From Saururus chinensis (lineage: Eukaryota; Streptophyta; Magnoliopsida; Piperales; Saururaceae), in assembly GCA_035235625.1 (NCBI GenBank), contig CP141141.1, positions 11,839,968 to 11,903,967 of the forward strand: a stretch of 64,000 nt of DNA, in the 5' to 3' direction. The notes under the pieces were generated by a model. It was not told where the DNA came from and searched no databases. It was given only the letters and a program-made list of their open reading frames with translations. Positions within the stretch are counted from its first letter, which is position 1, and each line of letters opens with the position of its first letter. The position numbers and the translations under genes are program-made. This document shows positions 1 to 11,732 of this stretch, in pieces.

Positions 1-224
1 GACAGTCACATGTTCTCCTATATTTGAAGCACTTATGTACAAGTTACAAGAATGATTGGAGCACTTTGAGGTGCACATATTTATGCTTTCATCCACAATA
101 TGGTAAGTAAAATTCATCTTTATTACTAAGTCGATCAAAACCCTCTTGAAATAAAACAGGCTTAGAAAACATGCACTTAATTCGAGGAGCTTATGGTAAT
201 CCTTTGCTTGTAAACTGCCAATCA

Positions 225-1382
225 TTAGCTGGCTTTATCAATATTTGGTTCTAACAGGTTTAGATCATCGACTGTCTCCCACTCTACCTTGGCCTCAACA
301 TCAAAGCTACTGGGGACCTCATTGTTTTTGAATTCTTTGTGGTTAGACATACTTTCTATGTCAACTATATCATTATCGTTCAACTGATTATCACCCCACA
401 TTTCTTCAAAATCTTTACCATCGTAATTACAAGGGATGTATGGGGGTTCATAGTTATCATATGAAGTCCTTTTCGCACTCATCATTGGCGATAATTCTTC
501 TAATCTAGTCTAATTGACTTCTATCACACGTTCTGTAGTCATTGGATTGGTGAAAGAAGAATGACATTGATTTGTTGAGGACAAATTTCCTAGTTCTCCC
601 AATCTACATTGTATTTTAACGTGTTAATAAAAATGCGATATAACTTGATATCATGTATTCGGTTACACGCTTACAATTCATATCGTGTTAACGAAACCAC
701 GATATGAATAGATGTTGTGTTATTACATCTACGCTAAAAATCATTATTGATTATCGTATATGTATGTCGTGTCATTACTAAGGCGATATATCATAAATCT
801 TATTTTTTCTTCACATGATATGCTTTGAACTTTATACAATATGGTCAATATCATGTGCTCAAGTACACAATAAAGTACAATCTCGTGTAATCTAAAAATA
901 GTTGTTATTTGACAGTTTCAAAAGTGAACTGTGTATCATTGACTCCAGTCTAAAATCCGAAATTAGAGTTGGGCTGAGCCATTATGACCAGTGATTTAGC
1001 TCCATTGAATGTTTGATTTCTTTCTACCGATGGTGATTTGTCACCATTGTCGGGCTCTTTCATCTTGACATATAATGATAACACCTCCTTATTTGCTTTC
1101 TTATGAATGGAGAACACTAATTACAAGTCCTCATCATCTTGTAATTCATATATTATAAATAATTAGGAAAATAAAATTAAATACTTCAAAGTCACATTAC
1201 CATTGACGACAAGTCATGCTTTGACTTAAAACAGCAGCTCCCTGAACCTCATAGACGGATCAATGTTCATCAACCGTGCTTTTTCACCTATATACATGTC
1301 ATCATTGCTAGCCTCTCCGTTGTAATGTATGTAAATACTAATTCTATCCACAATGGGTGTAAAAGGGTGATCGAATCTGCGA
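225..1382 (-). pseudogene. Mutator-like element (MULE) N-terminal region, relic
   Basis: Read on the minus strand, 1382-1229 gives a stretch containing ISIYIHYNGEASNDD and ending in FRELLF before a stop. This resembles the N-terminal domain of plant MuDR-type transposases (a hydrophobic strand followed by YNG). Further along, 1140-1060 gives a second stretch (DDEDL, then VFSIHKKANKEVLSLYVKM) that fits the next part of that domain. An open frame at 485-225 (86 aa, acidic, Asn/Asp-rich, no known motif) lies where the acidic linker usually sits. Stops and gaps separate the pieces, so this is a decayed gene or one with introns. The catalytic domain would lie beyond the left edge of the window. 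Assignment to MULE is moderate; the role of the 86-aa piece is inferred from position only. Confidence 0.45.
600..900. repeat. Diverged short direct repeats (CGTGTTA...CGATAT type)
   Basis: Several copies of a loose unit lie 50-70 bp apart: a CGTGTTA-like core followed about 8-10 bases later by CGATAT (near 619, 687, 715 and 767). They sit between pieces of the MULE relic and may be part of an intron or of subterminal repeats of that element. No coding potential was seen. Confidence 0.35.
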
Positions 1383-1444
1383 AATAAAGCCTTTGGAGCC
1401 CTTACACAGCTTATGGGATGTTAAAAAATGGTTTTTTACTAAAC

Positions 1445-1498
1445 AACGAATCTCGCCGGGGAGTTACCGCTAGTCACCTCCCACCGGTGAATTTCGTT
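1445..1498. repeat. Imperfect 54-bp palindrome
   Basis: AACGAATCTCGCCGGGGAG at the left is mirrored by CCTCCCACCGG and AATTTCGTT at the right around a short centre, so a hairpin could form. It lies outside the N-terminal end of the MULE relic, so it could be a remnant of a transposon end. Confidence 0.4.
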
Positions 1499-1499
1499 A

Positions 1500-2240
1500 G
1501 CTGCTAATGAATCACACCACACTAGAATGGCGTCATATTGTTCCAGTGTTTATTTATTATATTATGTTGGGTAGTTGGTTTATTTTAAACCTAAGGGCAT
1601 ATTTGTCTATAAACAAGTAATTTGGTATTTGTGTTTAAACTCTAGGAAATATGAAATATTGTACTCTTCAGCCATGCAATATGAAAAAAAACTTTATAAT
1701 CTGCCACAAGAAGAAATACATCCTCAAATGTCATCAACTGCACCCACCACATATTCAATACCTGTTGTAATTCAATTAACAAATACTAGTTTCATCTAAA
1801 TCAAAGGGACATAGTAAGCATGAAAAATTAATAACATGAATATGTATGGTCAAAAGTTTTGGCTCAAGTACACCCTTCAATTAGCTACATCAATGTGCAA
1901 TTTCAATGTACACAAAAAATTGTTGTCATCGCTATCTTTTAGAAAGCAAATAACATTGTTAGGTATATAAACTTAGTTCCAACTCTAATGTTTCACAAAA
2001 TAATTGTCATCCTAATGTCAACTATGTGTAAGTTTCAACAAAAACGTCGACATGGCCAAAAGGCAAAAGGCCTATGTCTCAACCAAAAAATACCGGATAC
2101 ATGCAAAATGTTCACCAATAGCATCCCAAATGCCATCAGGAACAACAGCTTAAAATATCACCCTAGAGGAAGAGTGGGCCATCATTTTCCTCAACTTGCT
2201 AGTCTAAGCCAAATTATTGCTCTCCCAATGTTGAAACATT
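1500..2240. other. Non-coding stretch, no recognised gene
   Basis: Short open frames on the plus strand (1575-1799 and 1988-2248) show no recognisable domain. The second overlaps the tail of the decayed Harbinger transposase on the other strand. Confidence 0.4.
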
Positions 2241-2249
2241 GCATCTAGA

Positions 2250-3030
2250 AGATCCAAATCATTAGCTAAACCTGGTTGCTCTTGAATAAAATTATAGAGC
2301 ACCATGTATACAAGCACTATTTTACACTACATGGCAAAAAAATTCTTTAGAATTTTCCAACATTCCTTCGACACCCCAAACTCCTCTCTATGATGTTGCA
2401 TAGGGAAGAATTAAGATGATTGAATTTCTTTCTCCTTCCCCTAGGCCCACATTGGCAAAATTCAGACATGATAATAGGTCCCCTAAAACTAATATTTTCC
2501 TACAGGGGCATTGGGAATGTTGCCTTGTCCTCAAATATAGCGTATGCAAAGACCTTTCAAGTACGGATTAACACCCCCCAACCAGGTGCAACAAAAATGA
2601 ATATCATGCGAAAGTCACAAACAATTGTTATACTTTTAGTCTTTCTTGTTTTCTGCCAATATGCTTGTTAGAACTTCTTGCAGTACAAGCATCTCCATGT
2701 GAGTACCGATAGCTCCAATTTAATCTTTAAACGAAAAGATAATATTTTCCCTTGATCCTCGTATAGGCGAGTGTGGTCTAGTCTCACAAGAGGTTTGATC
2801 TTCCCTATAGACCATCTATGCAATGCATGCAAAACAAGCCCAATGGATTTTAAGGAAATTTTGCATCTTAACTGCATCATGCCTTGTGTCCCTAAGACGG
2901 CCCTACTCCACAATCGCATAAATACGGCCTTGTTCATCCTGTACATTTGATGGCATACTGTGTTCGAAGCGTTCAACATGCCATTGATTACTTGTTTACC
3001 CCAATCACGGTGCTAATGAGGAATGCTCTT
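2250..3030 (-). pseudogene. PIF/Harbinger transposase (DDE superfamily 4), decayed
   Basis: The minus strand holds successive blocks of a PIF/Harbinger transposase in different frames. Near 2950 is CHQMYRMNKAVFMRL, which matches the conserved N-terminal helix with its Arg-Met-x-Lys core. Near 2570-2630 is CDFRMIFIFVAPGW, which matches the central block around the second catalytic region. Near 2420 is FNHLNSSLCNIIERS, the conserved block before the last acidic residue, and near 2290 is MVLYNFI, equivalent to the usual LHNFI. Frameshifts and stops between blocks, plus loss of parts of the middle, show that it cannot encode a working enzyme. Such transposases work with a Myb/SANT-like partner, and a candidate partner relic lies just upstream on the same strand. 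Terminal inverted repeats were not found. Confidence 0.7.
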
Positions 3031-3518
3031 GTTTGACCATGGATTCTATACGGGAACTCTTCAAGATGAAATGATATACTACCTATTATTCTTCATTGTC
3101 AAATACAAGTTCCTCCCACATAAAGACCATGACAGATATCTAAATGACAAGGTGTACAAATAACACTAGCCATAGATAATAGAGTGCAACATAATTACCC
3201 AAGACAAGTATCATATATGTCAAACATTATGCACGTCAAGGTTACAAAAACACCCACAAGGATCAAGGTATGCAACATAATAGTCATCATACGTTATAGT
3301 CAACACAAGGATGAATAATTGCTAAAATAGTGTCATTGTTACATTCCCACAGAAGTGTCAAATGCACCAACATAAGAGTCAATATTAGAGCAAACACAAG
3401 CATCCAACCAGCTGAAAATAGAGAATACTATTACAGATCCAGTACATATCTCAAACATGAACATACTAAAAGTCTACACTAACACAAGCCAACATCATAG
3501 CAAACAAGTGAGATATAA

Positions 3519-3926
3519 CTAATCAGAACCATGAGTATTCCAATAGCCACGTAGCCATTGCTCCGTCAACTCTAAATCGTCACCCAAGGCCAGCCAAAGA
3601 CGTCGTATTTTTGTCTTGAGAAAGAAAGAAAGAGCAGACACATACATTGGGTCAGCCTCATTATATCCTGGAAGGGCCTTTAACACAGAAATGGCCTTCT
3701 TGTATTGCTCTATTTCAAATTCCTCCCTAGCTACATGGGAGTCCACACATGCAATCTCATTTTGCTTTGACATGACCATTGCAACGGACTCTCCTGACGA
3801 TGAAACCTCCACATGGGACTTCCTTTTCCCAGTGTGCCTTGAGTTTGAACTTGGTGAGCTGGCCGGTCCCATAGGACATGGAGAAGGGCTATTAGTTGGT
3901 ATAGGCATACCATGATTATTAGCCAT
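3519..3926 (-). pseudogene. Myb/SANT-like partner protein of a Harbinger element, C-terminal part
   Basis: The open frame runs from 4043 to 3519 (174 aa). Its last 60 residues (YKKAISVLKALPGY, then a helical stretch ending WLRGYW) resemble the C-terminal tail of plant Myb/SANT-like DNA-binding proteins such as the Harbinger second ORF. A Ser/Pro-rich linker with a basic patch (HTGKRKSHVEV) precedes it, also as in that family. The residues upstream of the Met at about 3926 do not look like the family's trihelix domain, so the DNA-binding part appears lost. It lies about 500 bp upstream of, and co-oriented with, the decayed transposase, which supports a two-gene transposon. Family assignment rests on the tail and the context. 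Confidence 0.55.
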
Positions 3927-4059
3927 TTCAAGAATCCAAGCTACACCATATGAAAATAAACATTTCACATAAGAGTACAAATGAGTAAACCACATGGGAC
4001 GGGCTAGCATTGTGTGAAAGCATGAGTAAACCAATTTCTTCAAATCAGGTTATGAAGAC

Positions 4060-5600
4060 ATCATATCAAAGACACAATTATAGAAACCACTAATTATGTC
4101 TTCTCACAAAGGTGAAGCATATGAAACACAAAATTATTATGTCTTCTCCTCAATATGAACCATTACCAACCCACTTAAAGTACAGAATGAAAGAGCATTT
4201 TTTAACTAAGGTGAAGCATATGAAAAACTAACTTGTTTCTTTTAACTGCTGGAATACTTGTGGCGAAGAAGGTGCACCATAAGTTTGGTGATTGGAGCCA
4301 CTGAGGCATTGCCCCAATACCCACTAATTGCTACATAATAATTTATTCTTATCGCCAAAAATCATTTTAACTTGAAATGATCAACTGTGGTTGGCGACAA
4401 CATTTCATAAGGTGGATTAAAACGTCAAAATCAACAAACAACACACATTGAAATGATTATATAAGGTAACCTAAAAAATGGCAGTGTATGATGGACTTAT
4501 ATTATCAAGCTTTAGAAACAGTTGTTGGTGACAACATTAATTTATAAATAATTTGGTGTACATCAATGCAGCTCCAATTATGGCTAAATATGTCGATCCA
4601 ATTACGAGTGTAGTGCCCACATTTCAAATTGCTTATAAAAAATGGCATCTCACAATATTTTATGCCACAACAATAATATTAAAACTCTTGAATATATTAT
4701 AAATCAGTGCTATTTTTCTCATAATTCTGATGTTGATTATATTACCTCCTATACACTATCTGCGGACTTGTCCAACATATTTGTGTTAAAAAACAAGCTG
4801 ATATAATATAAACAATTTTAAAAAATGATAATATAAACATTTCATGGTGAAAAGATAATACTAGCTAGATTAATATTATCAAGCTTTTGCAATACCAAAC
4901 TTTATGACTCACAGTAAAATTTTAAAAACCAATAAAACCCATGCTAATACCCAAAAATGAGTTACCAAATAAACTGTGAAACTAATTGCATAATCTTTTT
5001 TCTGCTGAGCTAATCATCCTAGTGTTGTTAACTTAAACTTCTTAATCTGACAATTCAAAGAGATAGGGCAAAGCATTTATTGGTCCAGTTAGTAAACACA
5101 AGTCACATACTCTGAAATTCAGAAAACCAGCATGATATTAATGGGCTGTTCAGCCAGGTTCATGCAACTAAACCTGACCCAGAAAGACAGGTTCTCACAC
5201 TAAACCGGATCCAAATTCCAGGTTGAGTTTTTCCAACCTTAAATTGGCCAGAATAAGATTTAGGAAAAAAATAGAAAAATATACCTTATTTGTTGTAAAG
5301 TTTGAACTCCCGTTTTTATGGTTTGGACTTGCATCCCTTTGACTAAAGATAGGGGATAGGCCCTAGGTAGAACAATGTGGAATGGAAACCAAGGCAAACA
5401 TGTTCAATAACAAAAGGTCACCACTCTTTACTGAAATCTAAGGGCATTTATGTGGTTGACAGAATGCAATTTACTTATCCCTCTACATGGGTAGAAAGGA
5501 AAGGACGTAAATATGATCCACTGCCCTTCAGCTCTTTTGTAAAATGAAAGTGAAGCTATAAATACACATTTTACATCGTACATTATCAGAGACTGAACCG
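4060..5600. other. AT-rich non-coding region
   Basis: No open frame with recognisable content and no terminal repeat was seen. The base composition is AT-rich, and only isolated short open frames occur. Confidence 0.5.
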
Positions 5601-5623
5601 TGTTGGCATAACTTGTTGGTGAA

Positions 5624-5776
5624 GGGCAGGGATTTTATACTGGGAAGTGGGTATATGCTGGCATTGATCAATGCACACTTCAGAGTCTATTAACTTAGTG
5701 GCAGAGGGCAATGATTTTATACTGGGAAGTCGGTAAATGCTGATACTGATCAATGCACACTTCAGAGTCTATAAAC
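5624..5776. repeat. Tandem duplication, about 71-bp unit
   Basis: The block starting GGGCAGGGATTTTATACTGG (5624-5694) is repeated at 5706-5776 with about ten differences. Both copies end in ATGCACACTTCAGAGTCTAT and a following TAA(A)CT. It is non-coding. Confidence 0.75.
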
Positions 5777-6315
5777 TACTTCTATAATGCAAAATGAACT
5801 TCGGAAAGGCATCTGGAATTTGCATTTGCCACCTATTACAGTAACAATATAGTAGCACCATACTTGTCTGACAATCCTCAATACAGATAAATGTAACAAT
5901 TGGGTATCTTCATTCATCATCAAATGAATTGTAAAGATAGATAGACAGACCTATGCAGAGATAAACATCAAATTGGTAGGAGAAGGCGAGAGACATGAAA
6001 TGGGAACTTTGATTTCTGCGTCTGTTAGTCGCCCCAATTCCCACAAATCCCTTGGAAGACAGATCATTTGTGCAGCTATATAATTGAAGCTTCACACCAC
6101 AGGCCACATGAACATATATAGCTGTACCAAGAATATACTATTCTACCATTTCACAAGAAACCAACCAGAAGATTCAAGTATCCAAAACTTCAGTAAATAA
6201 AAGTTTCAAAAATTGCATTTAGATAATTCTCTGTCTCATACATGTTAAAAAAAAAAAAAAGAGAGACAGAGCAGAAAGGAAAAGACTTTTCTTCAATGTT
6301 CGCGATCAACATTAC

Positions 6316-6372
6316 CTGCGTATCTTCTCTCAAATTTCCAGTTAAGATACCTCTTCACAAATGTCGTCTCCC
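6316..6372 (-). pseudogene. Isolated exon of a Ran GTPase gene
   Basis: On the minus strand, 57 bases bounded by an acceptor (TTGCAG) and a donor (GTAATG) encode GETTFVKRYLNWKFERRYA. This lines up without gaps with the Ran P-loop exon, GKTTFVKR followed by a basic region ending KKY. Both splice sites fall where I recall the plant Ran exon boundaries to be, in the same phase. The P-loop lysine, needed to bind GTP phosphates, is Glu here, and the conserved residues that follow also differ. Neither the neighbouring exon with the start of the G domain nor the switch I exon was found nearby. A possible spliced leader exon (about 6720-6500, donor GTACGT) lies upstream but does not encode the Ran N-terminus. 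The exon is a captured or decayed fragment, not a functional GTPase. Confidence 0.65.
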
Positions 6373-6721
6373 CTGCAATCAGGATCGCAACACGTCCAGA
6401 AAAATTCGAAAAATTCAGAAACAACATGAAAGAGAAAAAAAAATGCAGAAGAACAAAAGCAGATAATTCAAAAAAATAAAAACACAAGACTAACGTACCT
6501 GGACTCGGAGCCGAGGACTCGATCTGGAATAGTTTCAAGCAGCAGCAGACTCGCTCTGGCCAATTTTAAGCCCCTCCATTTCTTCGCTCCATTCTTTTCT
6601 TTGCTCCTTTCTCTGTCATCCCCGTTTAGGGTTTTGGGAGAAAAGAAGGCGAAGCGATTTAGGTCGCTTGGCAACCGATTTGTCGCCGACTTGTAGAAAA
6701 TCGTGTATGGATGCAACATTG

Positions 6722-7140
6722 GCTGATTTGTGCAAAATCATGTTTGGATGGAGAATGAAAACACAAATCACTTCTTTGGGAAATGATCGGTAAAGGATTT
6801 TCTTTTGTGTAATGCTAGACGCGCTTGATTATACCCGCTCGATGCATCGCTCGCCAGGCACCAACTTTGGGTAAAGTGCCTTTCCTTTTTAATATTTTTT
6901 ACGATTCACTGATTCTCACACCATTTATGTGCCCCACCCACACTCTTGATGGGTGACGAAAAAAAATTTATATTAAAATAATAATAATTTTAGGGGTTTT
7001 AAATACTAACTATAAAAATAAATTATTAATTTTAAAATTTATATTTAGATAAAATATCCCTTCCCCTATCTTTACTCCACTCCCCAATTAATTAACAGGA
7101 TGGTGAAGACCCTTGGAGCCTGACCCCACAATAGGTCGTT
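6722..7140. other. Non-coding spacer
   Basis: An AT-rich stretch between the Ran exon relic and the F-box relic. No gene was seen. A small imperfect repeat occurs near 6680-6755, where a block with TTGTAGAAAATCGTGTATGG recurs as TTGTGCAAAATCATGTTTGG. Confidence 0.4.
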
Positions 7141-7145
7141 TAATG

Positions 7146-7662
7146 GTAGTTACCCACTGACAATGTGCTGCTGAAGATCATCTTGCGACGGTCCACCAAG
7201 TCCCTCTTTCGATTCAAGTGTGTCTCTAAAGCCTACTACGGTTTCATCTACACCTTCCTGATGAAACTGATTTCGTCCCTCTCCGGGCTTTTCTATGGCG
7301 TCTATGCGATTGAAGGGTTGAATGAATGGGGATATACCTATTTGTTTAGAGGTGCTAATCATGGCAATGGTGAATCCTCTAACATTAACCTGCGCTTCTT
7401 GATGGGCTATCCCAATGTAGCAATTATTGATTCAAGAAATGGTTTGGTTCTCTACCTATGTGAGTGTACATGTCAGACACCCTTGTATTCCGTGTGCAAT
7501 CCTCTTACCAAAAAGTGGGTCTCTCTTCTTGTGCCTGATGGTTGCACGAGCAGGGTGGACTTCGTGAGCACTGCTAAGCTAGATTTTGATCCGACTATGT
7601 CCATTCATTTCAGGATTGCTCTAATGCCTAGACCTTTAGGTAGCCAACTTGGTTTTGTATAG
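7146..7662 (+). pseudogene. Truncated F-box gene
   Basis: The frame gives an F-box core (VLLKIILRRSTKSLFRFKCVSKAYYGFI) followed by typical F-box-associated (kelch-like) features: LSGLFYGVY, then SRNGLVLYL, then VCNPLTKKWVSL and FDPTMSIHF. F-box proteins are the substrate-binding subunits of SCF ubiquitin ligases. The only upstream Met (7165) lies inside the F-box, and a stop codon lies just before the domain, so the first helix is partly lost. The frame stops after about 165 codons, where an intact protein would run to about 350-400 residues. Several conserved residues are also changed, for example the Leu-Pro of the F-box is Ser-Thr. It is most likely a 5'- and 3'-truncated pseudogene. Confidence 0.7.
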
Positions 7663-7679
7663 CTTGAAATTCATCAATG

Positions 7680-8690
7680 GAAACAGTAAAAATTTATTCA
7701 CTTTGTTATATATAAAAAGAGAAATACAAATTTAGGTTAGGTACTTCGATTTTGCACAATTAGACTTGCATACATTCCACTTTCCCACATGCGCGCTTAA
7801 ATTACCGATAATACCCTTAAGGTAATGAAAATGAAAAGTTACTACTCTACTTCACTTGTTGCATCCCAAATTTAGATTTCGGTTTTCCCTCCGGTGCTCT
7901 CGACCGTTCTGAGATTTGCACTCCCTTTAGGCCCTCCGTCACCTTATTCTCCTACGCTATTGCTCCTCCAGTTCTATTTTTTGCTCCTTCAGTATTGCGA
8001 GAAAGTTTCAATTTTTTTCCATCATTCGCTCTCCACTCTGGCGATCTCACTGAGGCAGTCATTTCACAACCTGAGACATATATTATGGCCACCTTTCCCC
8101 CCTCCGAAGACATTTATTCTAATCTTCATTCCCGCCGTCCCTCTCATCCAACCGGCCGCATCCCGCATTTCGATGTCTAGCCCTAATCTCTATTCTACAT
8201 CTTCACTTGGCCATCTGACTAATGTCCCCAGCAGTTGATCAATAGAAGCTTATATAAATAGCAAGGTAAGATCCTACAACACTGGATGGTTAATTGAAGA
8301 AGTGAATATCTTGTTTCAGTGTATTATATGGTTTGGTTTGAAATTTATTGAGATTGTGTGATAAAATTCTTGGTATATCTTAATAGAAGTTAAATGAGAA
8401 ATTTCATAATAGGTGTGTAAATTGGACGTATGTATTGCTATGACTAGTGTATTTGATGTTGTAAGATAAATTTGATTTAAATATTTGAAGGATGTGATCT
8501 CATGATAAAATATGAAAAGGAAATCTCTGTTGAAAAAAATATTGTAGGTAGGATAAAGAAGAAAAATATAGCGGATTAGTTAAGTTGGACCCATGCTCTG
8601 TTATATGAGATATGATGAATACCAAGGGGGAGACCATAGAAGCAATATTGGATGCTATAGACGAAGTTAACTGATAGGGCCTAACTATTG
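7680..8690. other. Non-coding region, no recognised gene
   Basis: An open frame at 7894-8238 is Pro/Ser/Leu-rich without a recognisable domain. It lies in a locally GC-richer patch that could be the untranslated leader of a lost gene. Nothing else was recognised. Confidence 0.35.
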
Positions 8691-8696
8691 ACTGGT

Positions 8697-10420
8697 ACAC
8701 ACCCGCTGCTCGAGGAAGTACTTGAAGGGCTGGTGGTCAGTGCAGATCAAGAACCTGCGGCCAAGTAAATAAGGCCACCACTTGTCGACAGCGAGGACAA
8801 TAAGCAACATCTCTTTCTCATAAACAGACAGGGACAGTGAGTGGGTGGCCAAAGCCTTGCTAAAGTAGGCAATGGGGTGCTCGTCCTACAGTAGAACCAT
8901 GAAGGGCCGACTGAAATTGGGTAAAATCAGAATAGGGGCTGATTCCATAGCCTGCTTTAGCTCCTCAAGCGCCACTTGGGCAACCTCATTCCAACCGAAT
9001 GCCTCTTTCTTGAGAAGCTATGTAAGGGGCCGAGCAATCTCCCCATACCGGCTGATAAATTGCCTATAATAGCCAGTGAGGCCCAGAAAACTCCATAGTG
9101 CCCAGACACAAGTAGGCGGTGGCCAAGAGAACATGCAACCACCTTCGACGGGTCAGTGGCGACCCCGTCCCGCGAGATGATATGTCCCAAGTAATCAACC
9201 TGTGGGCTGCCAAAGGAACACTTCAAACGCTTAAGAAATAAAGAGTTATCTCTCATAACAAAGAAGACTGACCTGAGATGCTCCAAGTGTTTCGCCTACG
9301 ATTGGCTGTAAACAAGGATGTCATCAAAGAATACCAAGATGTAGCGGCAGAGGTAAGGCCTGAAGAGATCGTTCATGAGGCTCTGGAAGGTGGAGAGGCA
9401 TTGGTCAGCCCAAATGGCATGACAAGAAACTCAAAATGGCCATCATGAGTCTAGAAGGCAGTCTTGTGGACATCGGCTGCTACGCCCAAATTTGATGGTA
9501 ACCCGATCAAAGGTCAAGTTTATTGAAAACCGTTGCACCAGCTAGCTCATCTAGAAGCTCCTCGATCATGGGTATGAGATATTTGTCCTTGATGGTGATG
9601 GCATTCAAGGCTCAGTAGTCCACACAAAACTGCCAAGTACAGTCTTTTTTACGAACCAGCAACACCGGGAAGAGTAGAAGCTTGTGCTAGGCGGATGATA
9701 TCAAACTGAAGCATGTTGCCACAAGACACTCTATCTCTGACTTAACGGTAAGGGCGGATATTGGTTAGTGATGCCCCAAGAATGATGGGGATATGGTGGT
9801 CGTGAGGCAGCACTGGAGGAAGACCCTGCGGTTCAGCAAACACATCTCGATGCTCCACCAATAACTCAAGAAGATCTGGGGGCGGCTCATCCAAAGGCAC
9901 CTCGACTGTTGCCTGCTACTGCAAGAGGAACCCTTGGGTTGCTAACTAGAAGAAGGAACTCACTAACTAGGCTAAGAAGAGGGTGCCCGGCCGGGTCCCT
10001 TCAATCCGAACCCGCTGCCCCTGAACTTCGAAGTCTATAACCATATCCCTGAAATTCCAAACCATGTCGCCTAGCTCCTGTAGCCACCGAAACCCTAACA
10101 CTACGCCCGCCACCTTTGTGGGTAGTAGGAAGAGGTCAGTGATGAAGGTGTGGCCCTAATTGGCGAGGGCGGCCTGAGCACAAACACCAGAGCTCCTAAG
10201 ATGCTTCCCATCACCGATCAACACATCAAAGGGCTTTGAATCAGACACGAAGCAGCCAAGACGCTGGGCCACCTTGTCATTAATGAAATTGTGGGTAGAC
10301 CTGCTATCAACCAAGAGGGCCACTTGCTACCGCTTGAGGTGGCCTTGAACCCGCATTGTGTGAGGAGTGAATGCCCCTGAGAAGGCATGTACAAAAATCT
10401 CGGGCTGCACGTTGTCATAG
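8697..10420 (-). pseudogene. Protease, reverse transcriptase and RNase H of the gypsy element
   Basis: The protease region near 10310-10270 reads as LLVDSRSTHNFIND, where the usual active-site Asp-Thr-Gly is Asp-Ser-Arg. The RT blocks are recognisable near 9660-9500 (CVDY followed by [24 protein letters not shown] and FNKLDL) and near 9330 (LVFFDDILVY, the catalytic double Asp). The thumb region at 9286-9120 contains YLGHIISRDGVATDP. The RNase H end near 8760-8700 has DHQPFKYFLE-like residues. Many stops and shifts interrupt the reading. No integrase follows. Confidence 0.85.
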
Positions 10421-10489
10421 TGGGAAGAGTCTGCCCTATCCTCCACGTCTTCCTCCTCGATCTCCTCGACAAGGAGGCTTCCCTTGATG

Positions 10490-11702
10490 GAACAACGGTG
10501 TCTTGGCATGAACTTCTCTTCACAATGGAAGCATAGTCCCTTGGACCAATGGTCCTCCATATGTGCCGGTGTAAGACGACGGACAATCTGACCAAATGGA
10601 GGGGACGGTTGGCTAGGTGTTGGGCTGCTAGTTGGCCCAGCAAGGGGGCTAGTGCTAACACTGGAACGTAGGAAGGACCCAAGCTGCCCTCCTCTCCACT
10701 GTCGGGCCAACTTTTCTTCTTCAATTCATACATGACGCATGACGTTCTGCATGTTGATGCAGGGAAAGTGGCGCATCTCCTCAGAAATCTCGGGTTTGAG
10801 ACCTCTCTTAAATGTGCCCACCAAGGTGGCCACCGGCCAGTCGAGAAGGCGGTTGGCCACCTTCATGAACTCCGTGTAATAGGCCCGGATGGTGGTGGTT
10901 TGGCACAATGTGGAGAGCATCTCATTAGAGTCTTGGAACTCATTAGGGCCAAACTAAATGCATAGCTCATTAGAGAAGGTGGCCCAAGTGGGGTAGCTCA
11001 CCCCCTTTTTGAAACTCTGGAACCAAACAAAAGCGTCCCCATCTAGGTGGAAGGCCGCTATGCTCAGCCGTTAAGCCTCCGTATGCATTCCTTGGTAGGC
11101 AAAAAAGTTTTCAGCCTTGTACAACTAGTCCACTGGGTTGTCGTCCCCATTATAGCATGGGAACTATAGGTAGGCCAAACAAGGTTCAGCCCCTCCTCGT
11201 GGTCCTCTGTGGGGTCCCGGGTACTCCTCCCATTCGTCCTCCATCTCCTGAAACAAGTTTCTAGGAGGCAGCATCATTGGGGCATTTTCCCGAATACCTG
11301 GCATGCCTCGTATATCCCAGGCCTAGCGCCTCCCATCCATAGCTTGCCCGACTGTGCCAAAGTGCACAGGACCTTGGGGAAAGTGCATATCCTTGTCCGC
11401 CGGTGCCGGGAGATCAGAGGCGTGCAGTTCGGGGGCATGGGACATACCCCCCTTCTCCATGGTAGCAGTTGGTGGCCTGGGCAAAAAGGTGCTGAGCGCT
11501 CTACCTGGAGCTGAGCCATGGCCGGGCCCAGTGCATCGATCTTGGCCATGCCCATGCTCAAGGACTTAATTTATGCCATGATTTGCGCCAGAGTAGGCTT
11601 GCCAGTGGTCTCTAGAACTGTCTTCGAGCTGTCCACTGAGGTGAGAGCCTCCTTCTCAGGTGGGACTTCTGGGGCCGCGACAACTTGTTTGCCTCGTGCC
11701 AT
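10490..11702 (-). pseudogene. gag of the truncated gypsy element
   Basis: The start is the ATG at 11702 on the minus strand (MARGKQVVAAPEVPPEK). After a stop the frame resumes through a proline-rich region. The retrotransposon gag domain appears at 10920-10740 (AYYTEFMKVANRLLDWP, then GTFKRGLKPEISEEMR). A zinc knuckle follows near 10540 (CFHCEEKFMPRHRC). These domains package the element RNA. Stops and frame changes make it non-functional. Confidence 0.8.
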
Positions 11703-11713
11703 GGCCAGGGATC

Positions 11714-11731
11714 GTAAAAGCTCCGATACCA
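11714..11731 (-). other. Primer binding site for initiator tRNA-Met (gypsy element)
   Basis: TGGTATCGGAGC on the minus strand differs by one base from the common plant PBS TGGTATCAGAGC, complementary to initiator tRNA-Met. It follows the LTR end by one base. Confidence 0.7.
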
Positions 11732-11732
11732 A

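Noticed and set aside
225..485. Stand-alone 86-aa gene
   Set aside because: It is better explained as the acidic linker part of the MULE relic on the same strand; no start context or homology supports a separate gene.
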